Below are positions 56,353 to 64,000 of a DNA stretch of 64,000 bases, piece by piece; position 1 is the first letter of the stretch, and every line of letters begins with the position of its first letter. Source of the DNA: Pseudomonadota bacterium (lineage in GTDB: Bacteria; Desulfobacterota; Desulfobulbia; Desulfobulbales; JAGXFP01); NCBI GenBank assembly GCA_018814305.1, contig JAHJAA010000030.1:25968-89967 (forward strand). The letters are read 5' to 3'. The notes beneath the pieces were generated by a model, which saw only the letters and a list, made by a program, of their open reading frames with translations, did not search any database and was not told where the DNA came from. Made by a program: the position numbers and the translations under genes.

Positions 56353-57389
56353 CCCCGCATTTCTCTACTGATCCGATGAACCAGATCAACCAGAAGTTTG
56401 GCTTTGGCCGGTGAGGCCTCGGGCACTATCCCATGACCCAGATTAAAGATATGCCCCCGGGCTCCCTTCGCCTGTTCCAAAACCCTCCGGACTCGGGCTT
56501 CAAGTTTGTCTTCGGGCAGGAACAGGGCCAGAGGATCCATATTCCCCTGGATCGAGATGTTCGGGCCTACCCGGCGAACCGCCTCATCCAGCTCGATCCT
56601 CCAGTCAAAACCCAGGACATCCGCCCCGCATTCTCTGGTTTGATCAAGCAGGGTAGCTCCATTATTGGCAAAATAAATCAAGGGGATATCGGTCACTTCC
56701 TTCAAGGCCTTAATGATCCTTTCAACATACGGTCTCGCGAATTCCCGATAATCACAAGGAGCCAATACCCCGACCCAGGAATCAAAAATCTGCAGGGCCT
56801 GGGCACCGGCCGCCGCCTGGCCTTTCAGATAGACGATGGTACATTCGGTAATCTTGTCCAGGAGCTGACTATATAGCTCAGGGGCCTCGTACATCATCCG
56901 CTTGGTGGTCAAATAATTCTTTGAAGAACCCCCTTCGATAAGATAGGTGGCAAGGGTAAAAGGGGCACCGGAAAAACCGATCAACGGCACCTTGTCGGCC
57001 AGTTCCTTCCGTAAAATACGAATAGTTTCCATAACATAGCCAAGATCCTCTTCCGGATCAGGAATACCTAGAGCATTCACTGCAGCCTGATCGCGGATCG
57101 GGTTGGGGAAAACCGGCCCTCGTTTCTCCTGAAACTCAAGGGGGGCTCCCATCTTTTCAAGGGGTACCAAAATATCGGAAAAAAGAATGGCCGCATCCAC
57201 CCCGAGGATATCCACCGGTTGAAGGGTCACCTCAGCGGCCCGGTCCGGACTCTTACACAGTTCCAGAAAGGTCCCCTTACTGCGCACGGTATGGTATTCC
57301 GGGAGATAACGTCCGGCCTGCCGCATAATCCAGATGGGTGTATATTCCGTCTTCTCGCCCTTGCAGGCCTTTAAAAATTCAGTTCTCAT
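56349..57389 (-). CDS. hemE: Uroporphyrinogen decarboxylase
   Basis: Converts uroporphyrinogen III to coproporphyrinogen III. The 346-residue enzyme starts with the family signature YTPIWIMRQAGRYLPEYHTV (the invariant arginine pair region) and has FSDILVPLEKMGAPLEF, IGFSGAPFTLATYLIEGGSS and FNLGHGIVPEASPAKAKLLV near the end. It lies about 120 bases downstream of ahbD. Its presence means a route through coproporphyrinogen, not only through siroheme. Confidence 0.97.
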   Translation of the reverse strand: MRTEFLKACKGEKTEYTPIWIMRQAGRYLPEYHTVRSKGTFLELCKSPDRAAEVTLQPVDILGVDAAILFSDILVPLEKMGAPLEFQEKRGPVFPNPIRDQAAVNALGIPDPEEDLGYVMETIRILRKELADKVPLIGFSGAPFTLATYLIEGGSSKNYLTTKRMMYEAPELYSQLLDKITECTIVYLKGQAAAGAQALQIFDSWVGVLAPCDYREFARPYVERIIKALKEVTDIPLIYFANNGATLLDQTRECGADVLGFDWRIELDEAVRRVGPNISIQGNMDPLALFLPEDKLEARVRRVLEQAKGARGHIFNLGHGIVPEASPAKAKLLVDLVHRISREMRG

Positions 57390-57511
57390 TCAGTATCTCC
57401 CCAACTCAAATAAAATAGTTTTCCAAAATTTATAGTAAGGCGAATAAGGATAACGTTCCGGGACATAACAATTGAGATGAATATGCCCCTCACCCCTCAC
57501 CCCTCACCAAT

Positions 57512-58573
57512 TCACTTAGTCATCCTAAACGGAGTGTGGCTACAGAAGGGTTCTTCCCCCATATAATCACCGGTCACCGCATACGCACGAGCCCTGCAAC
57601 CACCGCAGACGCCTACATATTCACAGGCTCCGCATTTCCCTTTATAACTTTTGAAGTCTCGAAGATCCTGAAACAATTTCGAATTCTCCCAGATCTCCTT
57701 AAATGACTGTTCCCTGATATTACCGGCCGCCATCGGAAAGTAACTGCAGGGCAGGACATTACCATCCACGTCGAGCAGGCAAATCAACTGACCGGCCAGA
57801 CACCCTTTTGAACCACCGGTGGAAAACTGCAGGGTTCGACGTTTATAATCATCCCCCTGCTCCTTGGCCTGCTGCAACACCACCCGATAATAGCTGGGAG
57901 CGCAGGTGGGCCGAACCAGCATCTCCTCTTCCTGCTTCTCCATTTCATAATGCCACTTGAGCAGTTCCTCGTAATCTTCCTTGGAGATCAACTCACTCAT
58001 GATCTCCTCACCTCGACCGGTGGGAACGATCATGAACATATACCAAGCGGTGGCCCCTTGTTCCTTGGCCAACTTATACAGCTTAGGGATCTCTTCCTGA
58101 TTTCGCTTAGTGAAGGAAGAATTCACCAGGAATTTTATGCCCTTCTCCCGGAAAATCTTCATGGCGTTCAGGGTCCCCTCGAAGGCCCCTGGCACATTTC
58201 GAAAATTATCATGAACCGCAGCACTGGCCCCGTCAAGACTGAGAGAAACCATCTTGATATCGGCCTCCTTGATGCGATCAGCAATCTCCTCGGTTACCAA
58301 GGTGCCGTTGGTGGCCATACACATCCGGAGCCCCTTGGATCCACCGTACTTAGCGATATCAAAAACATCGGGTCGCAACAGGGGTTCTCCACCGGAAAGA
58401 ACGATCACCGGTGAGGCATATGAGGAAATATCGTCCAGGACCCGCTTCGCCTCATCAAGGGAAAAATCAGGATGCCCTTTGGCCTCCAACTCCGAAGAGG
58501 AGCGACAGTGCACACATTTCAGGTTGCAGCGCCGCGTCACTTCCCAGGCAATCCATTTCGCTTCAAAGTCCAT
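57512..58573 (-). CDS. ahbD: Radical SAM/SPASM heme b synthase AhbD
   Basis: AhbD oxidatively decarboxylates two propionates of Fe-coproporphyrin III to give heme b without oxygen. The 353-residue protein has the radical SAM cluster motif CNLKCVHC near residue 14, [15 protein letters not shown], and a C-terminal SPASM region with cysteines in [20 protein letters not shown] and [19 protein letters not shown]. The C-terminal pattern fits AhbD better than AhbC or NirJ, but these are close relatives. GAGGAG fixes the ATG at 58573; a GTG six codons earlier overlaps it. It heads a cluster with hemE and hemH. Confidence 0.78.
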   Translation of the reverse strand: MDFEAKWIAWEVTRRCNLKCVHCRSSSELEAKGHPDFSLDEAKRVLDDISSYASPVIVLSGGEPLLRPDVFDIAKYGGSKGLRMCMATNGTLVTEEIADRIKEADIKMVSLSLDGASAAVHDNFRNVPGAFEGTLNAMKIFREKGIKFLVNSSFTKRNQEEIPKLYKLAKEQGATAWYMFMIVPTGRGEEIMSELISKEDYEELLKWHYEMEKQEEEMLVRPTCAPSYYRVVLQQAKEQGDDYKRRTLQFSTGGSKGCLAGQLICLLDVDGNVLPCSYFPMAAGNIREQSFKEIWENSKLFQDLRDFKSYKGKCGACEYVGVCGGCRARAYAVTGDYMGEEPFCSHTPFRMTK

Positions 58574-58777
58574 GATATTTCTCCTCACCACTCATAAAAT
58601 TACCAAACGTTCTTGCGGAAATGACCTATAGATTCTGGAGCGGAGATAAAACCCCTCACTCCAGGCCAAAAACAGAAGGGAATTGTCGATCCATCAATCG
58701 AACTACCGATCCCAAGCCCTATTTCCCTGCCGAAATAATAGTATAGTCAATTATTGTCCGGGGAAAAAGTTCATTTT

Positions 58778-58803
58778 AAAAAAGACTTCCCCCTCAGGAA
58801 GTC
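58778..58803 (-). terminator. Intrinsic terminator after the PhoH-family gene
   Basis: On the minus strand GACTTCC-TGAGGG-GGAAGTC is followed by six T's, ten bases after the stop codon. Confidence 0.8.
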
Positions 58804-58812
58804 CCACACATC

Positions 58813-60129
58813 TTACAGATACTCAGCGGCGAGGCCTGCCAAGACGCTTCGTTCACTTTTATGCAAGGTGATATGACCGTGGATGGCCTGGCCGCGCATC
58901 CGCTCGGCGGTATAAGTCAAACCGTTACTGCTCGAATCAAGATAGGGATTATCAATCTGATAGGGGTCTCCAGTCAGGACCACCTTGGTCCCTTCTCCGG
59001 CCCGGCTGATGATGGTTTTAACCTCATGAGGAGTCAAGTTCTGAGCCTCGTCAACGATCACATACTGCCGGGGAATGGAACGCCCTCGGATGTAGGTGAG
59101 GGCCTCGAGCTCAATGACGTTGTCATGGAGTAATTTTTCGATCTTCAATTTGGCCGAGACATCCTCGCCCTCTTTCTCCTTACGCCCCTTACTGCTCAAC
59201 AGGAAGGTCAAATTGTCAAAGATCGGTTGCATCCAGTGGGACAACTTCTCATCTTTATCACCGGGGAGGTAGCCAATATCCTTGCCCATGGGAATAATCG
59301 GCCGAGATACCAGAATCCGATCATATCGCTGATTGTAGACTGTAGCCTCCATCCCGGCCGCCAGGGCTATCAAGGTCTTGCCGGTTCCAGCCTGACCGAC
59401 CATGGTGACCAGTTGCACCGCAGGGTCCATGAGCAGTTCAAAGGCCATCCGTTGCTCTTTGTTTCTGGGGTGTAAGCCATAGGCCTCGTTATAATCCGGG
59501 TTCAGAGGAACCAGAACTCCTTCACTTCCTCCCCGGGCGATGGCGGAATGTTTCTCATCAACTTCGTCCTGCATGAGGACAAATTCATTGGTCGACACAG
59601 AACAAGAAGTAAGTTCAACCCGCTTTTTGGCATAGAATTCGTCGATCACCGCCCCCGGAACCTTCTGCAGGCAATAGCCGGAAAAAAGTTCGTCGATATT
59701 GACCTTCTGCTTCTCAAAGTCCATCACCTCCAAGCCCAGGGCATCGGCCTTAAGCCGGGCATTGATGTCTTTGGAGACGAAAATAACCTTCTTCCCTTCT
59801 GCGGCCAGGGTGTAGGCAACCCCAAGGATTCGGTTATCAGCGACCCTCATATCCAGCCCATGATCAACGAGCTTCTTCTCATGATAGATCATCAAGGTCC
59901 CACCGTTGCCCATGGGGACACCTTCACCTAAAGACCCCTCACCCCGAAGACGATCTAGTTCCCTGATAACCTGCCGAGCGTTACGGGCCAATTCGTTATT
60001 GCTGGATTTAAACCGATCCAGTTCCTCGATGACCGACATGGGCAGCACCACCACATTGTCATCGAATGAGGTGATACTTTCGGCATTGTGCAACAAAACA
60101 TTGGTATCGAGGATAAAATATTTCTGCAT
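58813..60129 (-). CDS. PIN-PhoH family ATPase (PhoH2/YlaK-like)
   Basis: A 438-residue fusion of an N-terminal PIN nuclease-like domain and a C-terminal PhoH ATPase; related PhoH2 proteins are RNA helicase/ribonucleases. PIN acidic residues appear in YFILDTNVLLHNAE, LPMSVIEELDRFK and VSKDINARLKADALGL. The PhoH part has Walker A GQAGTGKTLIALAAG near residue 250, SRPIIPMGKDIGYLPGDKDE and Walker B YVIVDEAQNLTPHEVK. It has its own terminator and is transcribed away from nadE. Confidence 0.93.
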   Translation of the reverse strand: MQKYFILDTNVLLHNAESITSFDDNVVVLPMSVIEELDRFKSSNNELARNARQVIRELDRLRGEGSLGEGVPMGNGGTLMIYHEKKLVDHGLDMRVADNRILGVAYTLAAEGKKVIFVSKDINARLKADALGLEVMDFEKQKVNIDELFSGYCLQKVPGAVIDEFYAKKRVELTSCSVSTNEFVLMQDEVDEKHSAIARGGSEGVLVPLNPDYNEAYGLHPRNKEQRMAFELLMDPAVQLVTMVGQAGTGKTLIALAAGMEATVYNQRYDRILVSRPIIPMGKDIGYLPGDKDEKLSHWMQPIFDNLTFLLSSKGRKEKEGEDVSAKLKIEKLLHDNVIELEALTYIRGRSIPRQYVIVDEAQNLTPHEVKTIISRAGEGTKVVLTGDPYQIDNPYLDSSSNGLTYTAERMRGQAIHGHITLHKSERSVLAGLAAEYL

Positions 60130-60568
60130 CAGCAGTCTCCTGACCTCTATATGGGATAAGCAACAATACCTAACCCAGATTAACTGGAAAGCAAGTTAAG
60201 TCCTGAATAAGGACCTTACTGCTGAGCCTCTTGCAAAGAGTAGGATCTCAGCGATTAAAATCAAACTACTTTTGCAAAGTCTTCCCCAAAAAACATGAAA
60301 ATTACTGATAAGGTGCCACCTGGATTCAAAAACTTTTTTTCTGGAGGAGGGAAACATCACTTCCCCAGATAAATCGCTCTTAGAAAACCCTCATTAGTAA
60401 TCATGACCACATTTTTTTACCAACATTTTTTACTCCGGGTATGCTATATTGCTTCATTTTCGAACCATCCAAGGGTGTGGCATCATCGGCCCTACGAAAA
60501 TGGACGGACTAAAAGGCTGAAACGATTTGTGTTTCGGTCGTCCCTTTCCCTCCCTCGTACGAGAGCGC
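60130..60568. other. Divergent intergenic region between the PhoH-family gene and nadE
   Basis: About 440 bases that should hold both promoters. A TATATT at 60445-60450 could be a -10 box for nadE, but no good -35 accompanies it. No repeats, RNA genes or coding sequence are supported here. Confidence 0.5.
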
Positions 60569-62233
60569 ATGAAGATAGCATTAGTCCAAATCAATCCCTT
60601 CATCGGCGACTTCACCGGCAACTGTGAACGAATCCGATCCTGGGCAAAAAACGCTGCCCACCAGGGGTGCGACCTGGTGATTTTCCCAGAACTTGCCATC
60701 AGCGGCTATCCCCCCCAGGACCTATTAGAGCGGCCATCGTTTATCGAGGATCAGGAAAAAGCCCTGCACTCTCTCATCAATCAAATCAAAGGAATAGGGG
60801 TCATCGTCGGGGCCATTACCCGACATACCACCAACCCCGGAAAGGCTCTGCACAACAGCGCCATCGTTTTTGAAGATGGCCAGGTCCTGGCCTCATGCCA
60901 TAAACGCTTACTCCCCTCCTACGATGTTTTTGACGAGTCCCGTTATTTTGAACCCGGCGGCCCGGGTAAGCCGCTCCACTACAAGGGCCTGACCCTGCTG
61001 ATCACTATCTGCGAGGATATCTGGAACGATAAGGATATTTCCGATCGCCAGCTCTACCCGGTGGATCCAGTGATTGAACTACTTGAACCGCTAAACGGTA
61101 CTGCCGACCTCCTGATCAACCTCTCCGCCTCACCATACCGACTCGGCAAACAGGTGATCAAGAACAGAATTTTCACCACCATCAGCCGAAAATACAGCCT
61201 CCCGATCCTCTATATCAATCAAGTCGGAGGCCAGGACTCCCTGCTTTTCGACGGTCGCAGCTTGGCGGTGGACCGACAGGGAGGGCTTGTCCATATGGCG
61301 GCGGCCTTTCAGGAAGACCTGCTGATGATCGATACCGAAACTCTGACCGGAACCAAGCGGCTTCCCGAACACTTCGCCCCAACGGACGAGATCGATGATA
61401 TCTTCCAGGCCCTGGTGATGGGAACCCGTGACTATGTCACCAAATGTGGTTTCCAGACCGGAGTCATCGGACTATCCGGGGGAATCGATTCCGCCCTTAC
61501 CGCCGCCATCGCCTGCGAGGCCCTGGGACCCTCCAACATCACCGGTATCGCCCTGCCGTCGCCCTATAGCTCGGAAGAAAGTCTTGATGATGCCCGGCAG
61601 CTAGCCCTCAATCTGGGGATCCGATTCGAGGTCATCCCCATCGACGAGCTGTTTCAGTTGTTTCGTCAGACCCTTCATCCCATGCTGGGGGATCTGCACA
61701 ACAACCTGACCGACCAGAATATTCAGGCCCGAATTCGCGGGAATCTCCTCATGGCCGTATCAAATCGGCTGGGCTGTATGCTTTTGACCACCGGCAATAA
61801 ATCGGAAATGGCCGTAGGCTATTGTACATTGTACGGCGATATGAGCGGGGGACTGGCGGTTATTTCCGACGTCCCCAAGCAGATGGTCTACGCCCTGGCC
61901 CACCACGTCAACCATGGCCAGATCATCATTCCGGAACGAACCATCCAGAAACCACCGAGCGCGGAACTGGCCCCAGGCCAAATCGATCAGGATGATCTTC
62001 CTCCCTATGAGATCCTTGATCAGATTCTCAAGGCCTGGCTTGAGGAAAATCGGAGCATAAACGAGATCATCGCCATGGGCTTTCAACCGGAGACGGTCCA
62101 TGATGTGATCCGACGAATCAAGATCAATGAATACAAACGAAAACAGGCGCCCATGGGTCTAAAGGTCACCAGCAAGGCCTTTGGTTATGGCCGGCGTTAC
62201 CCCACTGCCGAGAACTATCGTGAAAACGCTTGA
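60569..62233 (+). CDS. nadE: Glutamine-dependent NAD+ synthetase
   Basis: Makes NAD+ from deamido-NAD using glutamine nitrogen. The 554-residue protein has an N-terminal nitrilase-type glutaminase with the E-K-C triad (FPELAISGYPP; CHKRLLPSYDVFDE; ITICEDIWND) and a C-terminal synthetase with the pyrophosphatase motif IGLSGGIDSALTAAI near residue 304 and TTGNKSEMAVGYCTLYGDMS. The ATG at 60569 matches the family N-terminus (MKIALVQINPFIGDFTGN) and has only a weak GAGAG upstream; a longer reading from 60527 is unlikely. Its 3' end overlaps the cytochrome gene by 14 bases. Confidence 0.96.
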   Translation: MKIALVQINPFIGDFTGNCERIRSWAKNAAHQGCDLVIFPELAISGYPPQDLLERPSFIEDQEKALHSLINQIKGIGVIVGAITRHTTNPGKALHNSAIVFEDGQVLASCHKRLLPSYDVFDESRYFEPGGPGKPLHYKGLTLLITICEDIWNDKDISDRQLYPVDPVIELLEPLNGTADLLINLSASPYRLGKQVIKNRIFTTISRKYSLPILYINQVGGQDSLLFDGRSLAVDRQGGLVHMAAAFQEDLLMIDTETLTGTKRLPEHFAPTDEIDDIFQALVMGTRDYVTKCGFQTGVIGLSGGIDSALTAAIACEALGPSNITGIALPSPYSSEESLDDARQLALNLGIRFEVIPIDELFQLFRQTLHPMLGDLHNNLTDQNIQARIRGNLLMAVSNRLGCMLLTTGNKSEMAVGYCTLYGDMSGGLAVISDVPKQMVYALAHHVNHGQIIIPERTIQKPPSAELAPGQIDQDDLPPYEILDQILKAWLEENRSINEIIAMGFQPETVHDVIRRIKINEYKRKQAPMGLKVTSKAFGYGRRYPTAENYRENA

Positions 62234-64000
62234 TACCACCCGCCTTGCCGTCCTGCTGATTCTCCTGGTCGCTCTGGGACTGATCGTCAAAGAAAATCTG
62301 ACCCAACGCCCACCCCGACTTGAACAACTCACCGACGGAAGGATCGACATGTGTCTCTCCTGCCACCAAAGTGAAAATCCCGGACCCGCCCATGCCCCCG
62401 CAATCATGGGATGCGCAGTATGTCATCTAGGCAACGCCCGGGCCATCACCAAAATCGAGGCCCACCTGGACATGGTGATTAATCCCGGGGATCTTCGGGT
62501 GGTCGATCAAACCTGCGGGATCGAAGGATGCCATGGGGTTGACGGACCCAAGGTCAAAAACTCTCTGATGGCCACCAACCGGGGCATTATCGCCACCATG
62601 CGGTATTACTGGGGAGAAACAGCTACCCAGAACGGTGATTTTTCGGTGGAACAACTCCTGGCCTCCGGAGAAAATTCACTGGCCCTGGACTATTACCGGA
62701 AGCTCTGTGCCACCTGTCATCTCTGGAAGCAGAAAAACGACCTGCCCGATGCCCCCCGGTTTTTCAATGAAAAAGGCGGGGGCTGTATCGCCTGCCATTC
62801 CATTCCTGGGAAGATCACCAACCCTTCCCCCACCGCCAAGCCCCACCCCCTGATCAGCAAAAAGATCCCGGTGGCGACCTGTACCCGTTGTCATAACCGA
62901 TCTGGCCGGGTGGGAACGTCCTACCAGGGAATCTACGAAGCGGAGGGGTACGGTACCCCTTATGAAAACGGGGGGTTATCCAATAAGCGACTACCCGGCG
63001 ACCGCTTCTACCTGGAGCTCGAGGACGACATCCACCATCGACAAGGGATGGCCTGTATCGACTGCCATACCAGGAATGAGATTATGGGTGACGGCAACCG
63101 TTACGCCCATTACGAAGAACAACTGGAAATCCGGTGTATTACCTGCCATAGTAGCAATCCGGGCACCACCAGAAAAAACCAACAGCTCAACAACATTGTG
63201 GCTGAAGGAGACCACTTTCTACTGATTTCAAAACTCGACGAAAAAAAACATCCCCTGAAACAACCGAAACCGGAAAGCTGTAATGCCAAGGGACACAGCA
63301 GGCTATCTTGCGAGTCATGCCATTCGAGCTGGGCGCCCCAGTGTTACGGGTGTCATGTCAAATTGGATCGGCGGGAAACCCATCTGGATAAATTGACCCT
63401 CACCGAAACCCCGGGATGGTGGGAAGAAGGTAGAAGTTATCTAAGGTACGAGCAGCCGATGCTGGCGATCTGGAACAACCGGGTGGTCATTGTCACCCCC
63501 GGCTGCCAGGATATCATCACCGTGGTCAACGAACAGGGCGAACCCGAGCAACAGTTCAACTCCCTGACCATGGCGGCCTTGAATCCCCACACCACCCAGA
63601 AAGGGGGACGAACCTGCATCGATTGTCATACCTCGGGAAAAAGCATCGGGCTCGGAGAAGGCACCCTTCGCCGGGAAAACCAAGAGTGGCACTTCACTCC
63701 TTTGAATCGGGGAATCGACACCGGCGCAGGCCTCACTCCCCCTCTGGATGGATATGTGGATCTGAACGGCACACCACTACAAAAAAGTGCGAGACCCGAT
63801 CTCCGACCATTCAACCGGGAGGAACTCCGCCGGATCCTTCGAATCGGCCTCTGCCTCCAATGTCATAAAACAGGAAACGACCCAGCCTATCGGACCTATA
63901 CCCCAGGAACCCTCTGCCCAATCTTCAAAGAAGATCTACCGGACGATCAAATTCAAGCAGAAAAAAAAGAAAAAAATGAGCCGATCCCGCATCAAAACAA
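62220..64000 (+). CDS. Multiheme cytochrome c with at least 12 heme sites (3' end outside window)
   Basis: The frame is open from the GTG at 62220 to the window end, at least 593 codons. An N-terminal hydrophobic stretch (LAVLLILLVALGLIV) is a signal peptide or membrane anchor. Heme-binding motifs are CLSCH (residue 45), CAVCH (65), a CX4CH site CGIEGCH (99), CATCH (163), CIACH (189), CTRCH (221), CIDCH (279), CITCH (306), CESCH (364), CYGCH (375), CIDCH (466) and CLQCH (545). Motif spacing is irregular, with a 90-residue heme-free part before residue 466. The start overlaps nadE. A role in periplasmic or extracellular electron transfer is likely; the exact family is not recognised. Confidence 0.88.
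   Translation, partial: MKTLDTTRLAVLLILLVALGLIVKENLTQRPPRLEQLTDGRIDMCLSCHQSENPGPAHAPAIMGCAVCHLGNARAITKIEAHLDMVINPGDLRVVDQTCGIEGCHGVDGPKVKNSLMATNRGIIATMRYYWGETATQNGDFSVEQLLASGENSLALDYYRKLCATCHLWKQKNDLPDAPRFFNEKGGGCIACHSIPGKITNPSPTAKPHPLISKKIPVATCTRCHNRSGRVGTSYQGIYEAEGYGTPYENGGLSNKRLPGDRFYLELEDDIHHRQGMACIDCHTRNEIMGDGNRYAHYEEQLEIRCITCHSSNPGTTRKNQQLNNIVAEGDHFLLISKLDEKKHPLKQPKPESCNAKGHSRLSCESCHSSWAPQCYGCHVKLDRRETHLDKLTLTETPGWWEEGRSYLRYEQPMLAIWNNRVVIVTPGCQDIITVVNEQGEPEQQFNSLTMAALNPHTTQKGGRTCIDCHTSGKSIGLGEGTLRRENQEWHFTPLNRGIDTGAGLTPPLDGYVDLNGTPLQKSARPDLRPFNREELRRILRIGLCLQCHKTGNDPAYRTYTPGTLCPIFKEDLPDDQIQAEKKEKNEPIPHQN

Noticed and set aside
60403..60627. 74-codon frame before nadE
   Set aside because: It runs into nadE in another frame and has no protein-like pattern.

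Overview
The window reads as chromosomal DNA of a motile, anaerobic Gram-negative bacterium, most likely a member of the Desulfobacterota (the former sulfate-reducing Deltaproteobacteria, perhaps the Desulfobulbales). The reasons are a complex I locus without an NADH-input module, an AhbD-type heme synthase, a GGGtGRT protein paired with a NifU-like scaffold, and a large multiheme cytochrome c. The taxonomic call is an inference from gene content; no 16S or marker search was possible. Nearly all of the window is core, densely packed and operonic. There is no phage, CRISPR array or intact insertion sequence; only short inverted repeats near 53-54.6 kb hint at mobile-element debris.

Layout. (1) 1-8.25 kb, + strand: flagellar export and regulation genes fliR (cut by the window edge), flhB, flhA, flhF, flhG, fliA, cheY and a FliL-like membrane protein. 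(2) 8.7-15.8 kb, + strand: a nitrogen module with two ammonium transporters (each with its own sigma-54 promoter), a PII protein, the uridylyltransferase GlnD and glutamine synthetase. An AsmA-like protein follows. (3) 18-30.9 kb, - strand: a long translation/RNA-metabolism operon headed by tRNA-Gly(CCC): rimP-nusA-ylxR-infB-rbfA-nrnA-truB-rpsO-pnp, then an M16 peptidase, dut and a YycJ-like MBL hydrolase. (4) 31-42.8 kb, - strand: a 13-gene complex I operon nuoABCD-HIJK, then an MrpD-like subunit, a 90-residue membrane protein, a NuoL-like subunit, nuoM and nuoN; nuoEFG are absent. (5) 42.9-44.7 kb, - strand: the peptidoglycan-recycling ligase mpl, a small conserved protein and tRNA-Ala(GGC). 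(6) 45.2-51.1 kb, + strand: the rod-shape operon mreB-mreC-mreD-mrdA-rodA, closed by a bidirectional terminator. (7) 51.2-54.1 kb, - strand: the GGGtGRT/NifU-like pair and an orphan NarL-type response regulator. (8) 54.7-58.6 kb, - strand: a heme operon ahbD-hemE-HD protein-hemH. (9) 58.8-64 kb: a PIN-PhoH ATPase (-), then nadE overlapping a cytochrome c with at least twelve hemes (+) that runs off the window.

How the genes work together. The nitrogen genes form a complete uptake, sensing and assimilation unit (AmtB, PII, GlnD, GlnA), but the glutamine synthetase lacks the tyrosine that GlnE adenylylates. The complex I locus implies a membrane ion pump fed by a donor other than the usual NuoEFG module, with four antiporter-like subunits instead of three. 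The heme operon mixes enzymes of the classical or coproporphyrin route with the last enzyme of the siroheme-dependent route. The heme operon, the GGGtGRT pair and the complex I variant are the places where unfamiliar biology is most likely.
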